The notes under the pieces are model-generated. The model did not search any database, had not been told where the DNA came from, and worked only from the letters and a program-made list of their open reading frames with translations. From JBGSTR01 sp963707135 (GTDB taxonomy: Bacteria > Pseudomonadota > Gammaproteobacteria > Chromatiales > Chromatiaceae): a stretch of DNA of 64,000 bases. The DNA is taken from NCBI GenBank assembly GCA_963707135.1, contig CAVPOY010000024.1, positions 310,001 to 374,000 of the forward strand, in the 5' to 3' direction. The position numbers and the translations under genes were made by a program. This document shows, piece by piece, positions 43,414-50,954 of this stretch; the stretch's first letter is position 1; each line of letters begins with the position of its first letter.

Positions 43414-44454
43414 TTAGTTCACGCCGAGCAGGGCGTTGACCAGCAGATAGGTCAGGACCGACACGGAGCCCGCGCCCGGGATGGTGATCACCCAGGTGCT
43501 GACGATCTCCTTTGCCTTTGCCCAACGCACTGCCTTGGGACGTTCGGCGGCGCCGATGCCCATCAGCGAGGAGCTGACCACATGAGTGGTCGAGACCGGC
43601 GCACCGACCACGGAGGCGCCGAAGATGACCGCCGCGGAGGTCAGCTGGGCGTCGAAGGCATGGATCGGGCGGACCTTGAAGATGCCGAAACCGACCGTGC
43701 GCACGATACGCCAGCCGCCGGACAGGATGCCCAGGGTGATGGCCGTGGCGCAGGACAGAATGACCCAGAAGGGGACCACGAACTCCGTGAGGATGCCGCC
43801 GTTCAGGAGCACGAGGGTAATGATACCCATGCTCTTCTGGGCGTCGTTGGCCCCGTGGGCGAAGGCCAGGCCGGCACAGGAGAAGATCTGAACGCGCTTG
43901 AAGAACTTGTTGACGCTGGGTTTGGCGGCGCTCATCAGGCGGAAGACCAAGCGGTGGATCAGGAAGCCCGCCCAGAAGCCGATGATCGGCGAGATGATCA
44001 GCGCCAACAGCACCTTGGTTACACCGGTGAAGTGCCCCTCGGCGAGCTGCGAGAAGCCCCAGATCACGTGATCCGAGCCCACGGCGATGAGCACCGCGCC
44101 GGCCAGACCGCCGACGAGGGCGTGGGACGAAGACGAGGGAATACCGAACCACCAGGTGATGAGGTTCCAGAAGATGGCCCCGGACAGTCCGCACAGGATG
44201 ACGGTGACCGAGAGAATGGCCGCAATGTCGTCCAGGTTGACGAACTTGCCGATGGTGTTTGCCACCGCCGTGCCGCCGAGTATTGGGCCGAGGAACTCAA
44301 AAGTGGCGACGATCACCACCGCCTGGACAGGCGTCAAGGCCCGCGAGGCGATGGGGGTGGCGATGATGTTCGATGCGTCGTGAAAGCCGTTCGTGTAGTC
44401 GAAGATCAGGACGACGCCTACGGCGACGACGACGAGAACTGAAAGGATATCCAC
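43414..44454 (-). CDS. pit: Inorganic phosphate transporter, Pit family
   Basis: Inner-membrane low-affinity phosphate carrier (usually metal-phosphate/proton symport), 346 residues with about 10 helices. The two inverted repeats show the Pit signature: YTNGFHDASNIIATPIASRAL near the N-terminus and FAHGANDAQKSMGIITLVL in the second half. SSSHALVGGL and VVGAPVSTTHVVSSSLMGIG mark the inner pore segments. GTG start at 44454. It is transcribed with the DUF47 gene and divergent from PPK2. Confidence 0.93.
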   Translation of the reverse strand: MDILSVLVVVAVGVVLIFDYTNGFHDASNIIATPIASRALTPVQAVVIVATFEFLGPILGGTAVANTIGKFVNLDDIAAILSVTVILCGLSGAIFWNLITWWFGIPSSSSHALVGGLAGAVLIAVGSDHVIWGFSQLAEGHFTGVTKVLLALIISPIIGFWAGFLIHRLVFRLMSAAKPSVNKFFKRVQIFSCAGLAFAHGANDAQKSMGIITLVLLNGGILTEFVVPFWVILSCATAITLGILSGGWRIVRTVGFGIFKVRPIHAFDAQLTSAAVIFGASVVGAPVSTTHVVSSSLMGIGAAERPKAVRWAKAKEIVSTWVITIPGAGSVSVLTYLLVNALLGVN

Positions 44455-44790
44455 CGTTGATGGGGCTCCGGGGTAAGTTTGAGAGTGACGGCGAAGGCTC
44501 GCCGCCGGTGCGCTCCAGGGAACGAGTGCAAGCGCTGGAACTCTGCTTCAGTGCGGGTTGGGCACGTGATCGGCGCATCGACCGGAGCATGCCGATCGAA
44601 CGCGACTGACGTCAGAGATCCCCCCGATTCCCGCCTTTGGTGGAGACTGCGGCGTTTGCCGTTCTGTTCTAGGGAGGTAACATTACCGTAACATGCATCC
44701 TGGGACAACGGTCAGGATTGCGACCAGCCGCCCGGCACACCGGCAGGTACCGGTTGAGCTTTCATTAACCACTTTAAGGTTGAGAACACC
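44455..44790. other. Divergent regulatory region between pit and ppk2
   Basis: A 336-base gap that must drive both pit-DUF47 and PPK2. The only structure noticed is the direct repeat at 44677-44694. Confidence 0.5.
44677..44694 (+). promoter_or_regulatory. Pho-box-like direct repeat
   Basis: GTAACAT-TACC-GTAACAT: two identical 7-base units with a 4-base spacer, the 11-base periodicity of PhoB boxes. The sequence itself departs from the E. coli CTGTCAT unit, so this is only a candidate. Confidence 0.35.
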
Positions 44791-45858
44791 ATGACAACGA
44801 CACGGGCGAAAACCGCCGCGGACCGCGAAGCCGCCAACCTCGACGAAGACTCGCGCGACGATAGGCTGCTAGAAGAGGAGGCGCTGCGGATGGACACCGA
44901 CGACGCCCCAACCCCACGGCGCCGGGCGCGTGCCGAGAAGGGCAATGGGGCCGACGCGTCCTCTGCCGCCGTAGAGCCAGCGAGCGACGACGGTGGGGTC
45001 CCGGCGGAGCAGGAGGGAAAGGAGTCAAAGGAAGGGAAGGAGCCGAAAGCAGGAAAGAAGCAGGTAACCGACAAGGGGCTCCCGATGGACCATGCCGAGC
45101 CGCTGAAGAAGCTCGGCAACGAAGACTACCTGGATCTGATCATGCCGCTGCACGTGGAGCTGCTGAAGATGCAGAACTGGGCCAAGGAGGAAGGCGTGCG
45201 GATCCTGGCCATCAACGAGGGCCGCGACGCCGCCGGCAAGGGTGGCACCATCAAGCGCTTCGTCGAGCACATGAACCCCCGCGGCGCGCGCGTGGTCGCC
45301 TTGGACAAGCCCAGCGACCGGGAGCGGACCCAGTGGTACTTCCAGCGCTACATCGCCAACCTGCCCTCGGGCGGCGAGGTCGTATTCTTCGACCGCAGCT
45401 GGTACAACCGGGCGATGGTCGAGCGGGTCATGGGCTTCTGCACCGGGGCCGAGGTCAAGGAGTTCCTGCGCTCCGTGCCGGAGCTCGAGCGAATGCTGAT
45501 CCGATCCGGGATAAACCTGTTCAAATTCTACTACTCGGTCAGCAAGAAGGAGCAGGCGCGGCGCTTCTCAAAGCGGACCCACGACCCGCTCAAGCAGTGG
45601 AAGCTGAGCCCCGTGGACCAGGAATCGCAGGACAAGTGGGAGGATTACACCCGCGCGAAGGAAGACATGTTCTTTTTCACCTCGACGGCGGACAGCCCCT
45701 GGACCATCATCAAGTCCGACGACAAGAAGCGCGCCCGGATCAACGCCATCCGATACCTGCTAAGTAAGATCGATTATCCGGACAAGCGGGAGGAGCTGTT
45801 ACCGGTCGACGCGCGCATCGTTCGAAGCGTCCAAGAAGAGATGGGTGTGGAAGACTAG
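44791..45858 (+). CDS. ppk2: Polyphosphate kinase 2 (PPK2 family)
   Basis: Transfers phosphate between polyphosphate and nucleotides. The kinase domain begins about residue 110: LAINEGRDAAGKGGTIKRF holds the Walker A loop, VVFFDRSWYNRAMVERVMGF the Walker B/DRSWYNR motif, and KRTHDPLKQWKLSPVD the lid. The enzyme has a single PPK2 domain. The first 100 residues are a charged, probably disordered extension (acidic first, then KESKEGKEPKAGKKQ), longer than in most homologues. It is 355 residues long. It is divergent from pit and part of the phosphate/polyphosphate neighbourhood. Whether it favours GDP, ADP or AMP is not decided by sequence alone. Confidence 0.93.
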   Translation: MTTTRAKTAADREAANLDEDSRDDRLLEEEALRMDTDDAPTPRRRARAEKGNGADASSAAVEPASDDGGVPAEQEGKESKEGKEPKAGKKQVTDKGLPMDHAEPLKKLGNEDYLDLIMPLHVELLKMQNWAKEEGVRILAINEGRDAAGKGGTIKRFVEHMNPRGARVVALDKPSDRERTQWYFQRYIANLPSGGEVVFFDRSWYNRAMVERVMGFCTGAEVKEFLRSVPELERMLIRSGINLFKFYYSVSKKEQARRFSKRTHDPLKQWKLSPVDQESQDKWEDYTRAKEDMFFFTSTADSPWTIIKSDDKKRARINAIRYLLSKIDYPDKREELLPVDARIVRSVQEEMGVED

Positions 45859-45873
45859 CACCGAGGCTGCTCC

Positions 45874-45899
45874 ATTATGGCGTCTCCGGGCGCCATAAT
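45874..45899. terminator. Bidirectional terminator-like hairpin
   Basis: Perfect 9-bp inverted repeat ATTATGGCG / CGCCATAAT around an 8-base loop, between the convergent PPK2 and hprK genes. There is no long T run, so termination is inferred from position and symmetry. Confidence 0.6.
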
Positions 45900-45935
45900 C
45901 GGTTGCCCACCCGGCATGGTAGCGCCGCGCGGATA

Positions 45936-46886
45936 TCAGTCGCCGTAAGGCGGCGGATGTGCCCCTTGCGCGGTGTGCCCCAGGATCTCTTCCTCCATCA
46001 GCCGGGCGGTGTTGATCCCAAGGCTTTTCAGCTTCTGGTTCAGCGCGGCGACCTCCACCAGGGTGCCGACGTTGCGCCCCGGGCGCACCGGGATGGACAC
46101 GTGCGGAATGGCCACATCGAGGATGGTCAGCGCTGTTTCGGCAAGTCCGGTGCGATCGTATTCGGTGCTCTCGTCCCAGTCCACCAACGTGATCGCGAGC
46201 ATGATGCGCTTGTCCGGCCGGACCGCCGCGACGCCGAAGAGCAGCCGAATGTCGATGATGCCGATCCCGCGCGCCTCCATGTGGTAGGGCAAGAGATCGG
46301 TTGCGCGCCCAAGAAGAACCGAGTCGCTGAGACACTTGATGGCCACCATGTCGTCGGCGATCAGGTGGAACCCGCGGCGGATCAGTTCCAGCGCACACTC
46401 GCTCTTGCCCACGGCGCTGTCGCCGAGCATCAGCACGCCGATATCGTGGATGTCCATCAGGACCCCGTGCACCGTGGTCTCGGCGGCGAACTCCTCATCC
46501 AGATTTTCCCAAAGCCGCTTGTAGAGCTTGGTGGTTCCGTGCTGGCAGGTCAGGACCGGCACGCCGGCCGCTTCCGCGCAGGCCATGATCAGGGGGTGCG
46601 GCGCGAGACCGTTCGTGACGATTATACAAGGGACCTTGCCGCCCAGGATGCGCGCGATGTTGTCGCGCAGGCCGGACTCAGTCGCGTGCGCCTCGATGTA
46701 GGTGACCTCGCCCTTTCCGATGACCTGGATTCGTTCGGCACGGAAGGCGTCGAAGAAACCGGTCAGTTCCAGGCTCGGACGGTTGAGCTCCGGAGTCAGG
46801 ACCGGACGCCCGAGTCCGCCAACACCCGCGCGCACGGCTAGTCCGAGCAGCGGGTCGTTCAATAGATTTTCGACTGTGGTGGACAT
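45936..46886 (-). CDS. hprK: HPr kinase/phosphorylase
   Basis: Phosphorylates and dephosphorylates HPr on serine, linking carbon supply to regulation. It has 316 residues, the usual length. The N-terminal domain is followed by the P-loop GDSAVGKSECALELI (Walker A), the LIADDMVAIKCL segment and the HPrK signature MEARGIGIIDIRLLFG, then RPGRNVGTLVEVAALN. The ATG at 46886 gives the family start. No ptsH, ptsI or rapZ is nearby in this window, although they may lie elsewhere. Convergent with PPK2. Confidence 0.95.
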   Translation of the reverse strand: MSTTVENLLNDPLLGLAVRAGVGGLGRPVLTPELNRPSLELTGFFDAFRAERIQVIGKGEVTYIEAHATESGLRDNIARILGGKVPCIIVTNGLAPHPLIMACAEAAGVPVLTCQHGTTKLYKRLWENLDEEFAAETTVHGVLMDIHDIGVLMLGDSAVGKSECALELIRRGFHLIADDMVAIKCLSDSVLLGRATDLLPYHMEARGIGIIDIRLLFGVAAVRPDKRIMLAITLVDWDESTEYDRTGLAETALTILDVAIPHVSIPVRPGRNVGTLVEVAALNQKLKSLGINTARLMEEEILGHTAQGAHPPPYGD

Positions 46887-47075
46887 ATCGGGAATCGCCG
46901 GGAAAGGATGCAGAGGGTCGTTCCGGACCAGCGCCGCGGGCGGGGCCGATGGGCTCGGCTGGTTGCCCTGCACAGGGTAGCAGACAATCAATTCCATAAA
47001 AATAATAGCGGAACTTCGAACCCTCCCGCCGCAACACCCTGAACGCTCTAGAGGTCTCCTAATCTTGGGTCAGGG

Positions 47076-47627
47076 TCAAGGTTCCACGCTGACCGCACCT
47101 TGCGCCAGGACATCGATCAGGTCCACGATTTCGTCCGAGTCCCATTCCAGGGGGCCGCGCCCCACGTAGCGGACGACGCCTTCCCTATCCAATAGGTAGG
47201 TCGTCGGCAAAACAGTGGCTCCCCAGCGCTTGAACGCCTCGCTGTCCTTGTCGAGCAGGACCGGAAACCCTATCCCGAGGCGCTGGGCCGCCGTCCTGAC
47301 CCGCAGCAGGCCCTCGGCCACGTTGATGCCGATGACCGCGAATGGCCGGTCGCGCATACTTTCCGCGAGCCGTTGGAGACTCGGCATCTCCTCGACGCAG
47401 GGGGTGCACCAGCTGGCCCAGAAATTCACCAAGACAACGCTGTCCCGAAACTCCTCAAGGCTGCGCTGCCGGCCATCCAAATCGGGAAGCTGCAACTCGA
47501 CGGGCGCGGCAGACGGCACCGACGACAACTCGCCCGCGGCGGACGGGATGGTCGGCGCGAGCAGACATAGAAGCAGTGGGAACCTTGTTCCATTGCGGGG
47601 AGAGGAGCGGAATATCGAAGCGCGCAT
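47076..47627 (-). CDS. TlpA/ResA-like thioredoxin family protein
   Basis: Exported thiol-disulfide oxidoreductase of 183 residues. A signal peptide (FPLLLCLLAPTIPSAAG) is followed by a redoxin domain with the active site NFWASWCTPCVEEMPSLQRL and the cis-Pro segment VLPTTYLLDREG. Such proteins keep apocytochrome cysteines reduced in the periplasm or work in similar thiol reactions. I start at the ATG at 47627 because of the signal peptide. It is divergent from a second TlpA-like gene and lies on the edge of the multiheme cytochrome locus, which fits a role in cytochrome c maturation. Confidence 0.85.
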   Translation of the reverse strand: MRASIFRSSPRNGTRFPLLLCLLAPTIPSAAGELSSVPSAAPVELQLPDLDGRQRSLEEFRDSVVLVNFWASWCTPCVEEMPSLQRLAESMRDRPFAVIGINVAEGLLRVRTAAQRLGIGFPVLLDKDSEAFKRWGATVLPTTYLLDREGVVRYVGRGPLEWDSDEIVDLIDVLAQGAVSVEP

Positions 47628-47771
47628 GTTCACTCGGCCAAGCGTTGAGGGTCGGAGTGTAACGGCTGCGCCCCGATGAGTCCGCTCCGTTTCGGCCGGG
47701 ACGGTTGCCCTCGCGCGCACCGAAAAGCCGCTACACTCGCCCCCAGCTTGCTGATCGAGGGAATCGCCACG

Positions 47772-48368
47772 ATGCGAAAGATACGCCTGCGAGCGATCAG
47801 GTTCGCCGCTTGCCTGTCGCTCCTCCCGATCGTTGCCCAAGCCGACCATTTGAGACCGCTCGCGCCGCCCGGGGAAGCCCCAGAGCTATCCCTGCCGGAT
47901 CTTCGCGACCGAACCCACGCGCTGGCGGACTATCGCGGCCGCACCGTGCTAGTGAACTTCTGGGCCAGCTGGTGCCCCCCGTGCATCGTGGAGATGCCCG
48001 GACTGCAGCGATTGGCCGAGCGCCTCGGAAAGCGCCCGTTTGCCGTGCTGGCGGTAAATGTCGGGGAAACGAAAGGCCAGCTCTGGCGAGCCCTAAAGCT
48101 GACCGGGTTCCAGCAAACGGTGCTGCTAGACAGCAACTCGGAAGCAGCCGCCCGATGGGGGGCGTCCGTCTTTCCCACCTCCTTTCTCGTCGACAAGGTG
48201 GGCCGAATCCGATACGAGGCGGTCGGGCCGTTGAACTGGGAAGGCGACGACGCACTCGCGGCGATCGAGACCCTGCTGGCCGAAGACGGCCGGTCGCCGA
48301 CCGTAACCGCGACCGACGCCGCGTGTTACGCTGGCGCCTCACCGAGCCACACGGGGTGCCAACCATGA
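47772..48368 (+). CDS. TlpA/ResA-like thioredoxin family protein
   Basis: Second exported thioredoxin of 198 residues with signal peptide (LRAIRFAACLSLLPIVAQA) and active site NFWASWCPPCIVEMPGLQRL (the CPPC form), cis-Pro segment VFPTSFLVDKVG. It is clearly related to the divergent neighbour at 47076-47627, so the pair probably arose by duplication. Its stop overlaps the next gene's start by four bases. The C-terminal 25 residues (TDAACYAGASPSHTGCQP) carry two extra cysteines. Confidence 0.85.
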   Translation: MRKIRLRAIRFAACLSLLPIVAQADHLRPLAPPGEAPELSLPDLRDRTHALADYRGRTVLVNFWASWCPPCIVEMPGLQRLAERLGKRPFAVLAVNVGETKGQLWRALKLTGFQQTVLLDSNSEAAARWGASVFPTSFLVDKVGRIRYEAVGPLNWEGDDALAAIETLLAEDGRSPTVTATDAACYAGASPSHTGCQP

Positions 48369-48826
48369 AACAGGACCGCATGTTGAGGGCCGCACTGCTC
48401 GCCCTTCCCCTCCTAGCCAGCGCCGGTTCGGGCGCGGACGACGCCGGCCACCGGCAGGAGGTCGAGACCCTGTTCCGGCTGACCCAGATGGAACGGAAGG
48501 TCGACGAGAGCGTCGACAATCTGCTCGCGATGCAGATGCGGCAGAGCCCCGAGCTCACGCCCCGCGAGTCGGTCGTTCGAGGCTTCCTGGAGCGCAACAT
48601 CGGCTGGCAGGCCCTGCGGCCCGACCTGACTGCCATGTACCTCGCGGCCTTCACCGAGGAGGAGCTGAAGCAGATGAACGCCTTCTACGTCACGCCCGTC
48701 GGGCAGAAGGTCCTGACCCGGGTCCCGGAGCTGGTCGAGGAGCGCAACCGGCTGGCGGCGCGGCGGCTTCAGGAGCACATCGGGGAACTGCAGCAGGAGC
48801 TCGAATCGGCAGCGGGGGCACAGTAA
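48365..48826 (+). CDS. DUF2059-like exported protein
   Basis: Protein of 153 residues with a signal peptide (MLRAALLALPLLASAGSGA). The mature helical part, with RQEVETLFRLTQMERKVDESVDNLLAMQMRQSPEL and FTEEELKQMNAFYVTPVGQKVL, resembles DUF2059, a family of periplasmic helical proteins of unknown function. It overlaps the TlpA-like gene by four bases, so the two are translated together. Family assignment is moderate. Confidence 0.65.
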   Translation: MKQDRMLRAALLALPLLASAGSGADDAGHRQEVETLFRLTQMERKVDESVDNLLAMQMRQSPELTPRESVVRGFLERNIGWQALRPDLTAMYLAAFTEEELKQMNAFYVTPVGQKVLTRVPELVEERNRLAARRLQEHIGELQQELESAAGAQ

Positions 48827-48898
48827 CCGAAGGCCCCGCCGGGTTTGAAGCCTGGCCCCGAGGCTCGAGCGGCGCGCCACCGTCGCAAACCCCCGGAA

Positions 48899-49297
48899 TC
48901 ACTCCGGCAGCGACGTCTCCAGCGGCAACCCCCCCTCGCGCCAAGCGGTGAGGCCGCCCTCCAGGTGCGAGAACCCCTTCACCTTCGACTTCAGCAATAA
49001 CTGCTCCGCCATCCGGGTGAACTGCGTGTCGTTGCAGTAGAGCACCACCTCCGGCGCCTCACGGATCTCGTCCAGGTGCTTGGTCACCGTCGGCACCGGC
49101 ATGTTGACCGCACCGGGGACGTGCCCGGAGGAGTATTCATCCGGTGTTCTGACGTCGATCACGAGCGGGGCGTCCCGGGACGCCAGCCGGTCGCTCAGGA
49201 CCTGGGGCTCAACCCCGGGCGAGCGCAGGCCGGCGGCTTGGGCGAGGATTGCGGCTGACGACAAGCCAGCCAGGAGCAGACGACGTACGGTTCGCAT
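48899..49297 (-). CDS. Exported rhodanese-like domain protein
   Basis: Single rhodanese domain of about 110 residues behind a signal peptide (RRLLLAGLSSAAILAQA), 132 in total. Motifs are PLVIDVRTPDEYSSGHVPGAVNMP and the active-site loop VVLYCNDTQFTRMAEQLL with a candidate catalytic Cys, then LEGGLTAWREGGLPL. Periplasmic rhodaneses occur next to extracellular electron-transfer cytochromes in several bacteria. It follows PpiC on the same strand after 60 bases, so it ends the cytochrome-side gene string. Confidence 0.88.
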   Translation of the reverse strand: MRTVRRLLLAGLSSAAILAQAAGLRSPGVEPQVLSDRLASRDAPLVIDVRTPDEYSSGHVPGAVNMPVPTVTKHLDEIREAPEVVLYCNDTQFTRMAEQLLLKSKVKGFSHLEGGLTAWREGGLPLETSLPE

Positions 49298-49357
49298 CGT
49301 TAGGCGTTCCGAGAGGGGGGCCGGGCGGGGTTCTATGCCCCGACCCGGCCGTGACCG

Positions 49358-50797
49358 TTACTCCACGATCTTGCGCATCTCGTCCAGGATTTCCTTCGCG
49401 CGCTCCGGGTGCGCCTCCATGTCCTTGGTCTTGGCCGCGATCCATTGCGCCTCCTCCTTGAACAGCCGGTTCATGTTGTCCTCGTAGACCGTGACCGGGA
49501 AATCCTGCTTGCGCAGGTCGACGACGTACCGCTCCATCTTCTCCTTGAGCAGGCGCCGGCGCGTCACGGTGCGGGTCTCCTCGTCCTCGAAGGCGGTGAA
49601 GTGGGCGTCGCGCACGTCCGTCACCTTGACCAGGTGCCAACCTGCCGGGGACTCCACGGGGCCGCCCAGGGTATCCGGCTCGACTGAGAAGGTGACCTCG
49701 TCCAGCTCCGGGAACCCGCTCCCCTTGGCAACCCAGCCGAAGTCGCCCAGGGTGCGCTTGGCGTTCGGGTCAATCGAGTGATCCAGGGCGGCCTGGTAGA
49801 TGGTGATCTCCCCAGCGTCGATCTTGGCCTTGATCTCCTCCGCCTGCTCCCTGGTCGGCAGCACCACCATCTGGATCCTGCGTTGCTCCTTGACCAGGAT
49901 CTGATCCCGGTTCGCCTCGTAGTAGGCGCGCAGCTCCTCGTCGGTGGGCTCCATGCCGCGGACCAGGTTCTCCCGGTGCTGATTCAGCAGCCGGGTCTTG
50001 CGGAACTCGGCCATCCGGCGCTGGTAGGTCGGGTCCTGATCGAGCCCGGCCTCGCGGCCCTTGCGCGCCGCCAGGCGCTGGTCGACCAGCCCATCCAACG
50101 ACTCGACGCGCTTCTGCGCATCCGCCGAATTATTGAGTGTCGTCAGCCGGCGCTTGGTCTCGCCCCAGGTGATCCGCTCGTCGCCGAACTCGGCGACCGG
50201 GGCATCGTCGGCGCGGTCCGCATCGCCCGCCGGGTCCAGGTTCTCGGCGTGGACGGTCACCGCGACCCCCTCGCGCAGGCGCTCGCGGTTGTGGGCGGCG
50301 CGCTCGGCGAAGCGCTCATTGCGGATGGTAGCCTCGGCCCCCGCGCGCAGCTGCTCCGTCTGTTCGGCGTCGGCGTCGAAATTCTCGGCGATATAGGCGT
50401 CCACCTCCTCGGGGGTGACCTCGATCTCGCCGACCAGGTTTTGGCGCTGGTAGAGCTCGCCCAGGATCGCGTCCGAGAACCCCTCCAGCTCCGCACGGTA
50501 GGCGGGGTCCTGGTCGAGCCCCTGCTTGATCGCGTCGAGGTAGAGCAGGTTGGCGCTGATGACCTTGTCCAGCACGGTCAGCATCACGGTGCGACGCTCG
50601 GGCGAGCCGAGCACAGGCAGCGAGACGCCGACCACCGCTGAGCTGTTCAGCTGGGTGTTGAGCTGGGCGTAGCTGATGGTCTGGTCCCCGACTGTCGCTA
50701 CGGCGTCGGCCGGCGCCCCCTCCGGAACCTGGGGTGACTCGGCAAGGGCCGACGCGCAGAGCAGCGTCGAAAAAGCTGTCACTAGCAGTGGCTTCAT
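49358..50797 (-). CDS. PpiC-type peptidyl-prolyl isomerase / SurA-like chaperone
   Basis: Exported protein of 479 residues. The signal peptide is MKPLLVTAFSTLLCASALA. Long helical SurA_N-like stretches precede a parvulin domain at about 285-395 (KEQRRIQMVVLPTREQAEEIKAKI, LGDFGWVAKGSGFPELDEVTFSVEPDTLGGPVESPAGWHLVKVTDV), with a helical C-terminus. The start is set by GGAGG four bases upstream. It is immediately downstream of the first multiheme cytochrome gene, separated by a strong terminator hairpin, and probably helps fold the exported cytochromes. Confidence 0.88.
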   Translation of the reverse strand: MKPLLVTAFSTLLCASALAESPQVPEGAPADAVATVGDQTISYAQLNTQLNSSAVVGVSLPVLGSPERRTVMLTVLDKVISANLLYLDAIKQGLDQDPAYRAELEGFSDAILGELYQRQNLVGEIEVTPEEVDAYIAENFDADAEQTEQLRAGAEATIRNERFAERAAHNRERLREGVAVTVHAENLDPAGDADRADDAPVAEFGDERITWGETKRRLTTLNNSADAQKRVESLDGLVDQRLAARKGREAGLDQDPTYQRRMAEFRKTRLLNQHRENLVRGMEPTDEELRAYYEANRDQILVKEQRRIQMVVLPTREQAEEIKAKIDAGEITIYQAALDHSIDPNAKRTLGDFGWVAKGSGFPELDEVTFSVEPDTLGGPVESPAGWHLVKVTDVRDAHFTAFEDEETRTVTRRRLLKEKMERYVVDLRKQDFPVTVYEDNMNRLFKEEAQWIAAKTKDMEAHPERAKEILDEMRKIVE

Positions 50798-50865
50798 TGT
50801 TCCTCCGTCGGTTGGCGGCGTCGCCCGGTCCGGCCCACGCCACCCTTGCATCCGATATCTCTGGC

Positions 50866-50899
50866 TGAAAAGGAAGGGAGGGGAGCACGCTCCCCTCCC
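50866..50899 (-). terminator. Terminator between cytochrome A and ppiC
   Basis: Perfect 10-bp stem GGGAGGGGAG (50876-50885) / CTCCCCTCCC (50890-50899) with a CACG loop, followed on the minus strand by TTCCTTTT. It lies 56 bases after the cytochrome stop and ahead of the ppiC start. Confidence 0.85.
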
Positions 50900-50954
50900 T
50901 AATCACGTCAAGGCATTTCCCCGCCCGCACGAGGCGGGCGGGGGTCCGGACGGG

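Noticed and set aside
42691..44442. Long plus-strand open frame of 583 codons
   Set aside because: It is antisense to the clear DUF47 and Pit genes and has the low-complexity His/Asp/Gly/Gln composition typical of shadow frames in high-G+C DNA.
45903..46841. Plus-strand open frame of 312 codons opposite hprK
   Set aside because: Shadow of hprK, whose P-loop and signature are complete on the minus strand.
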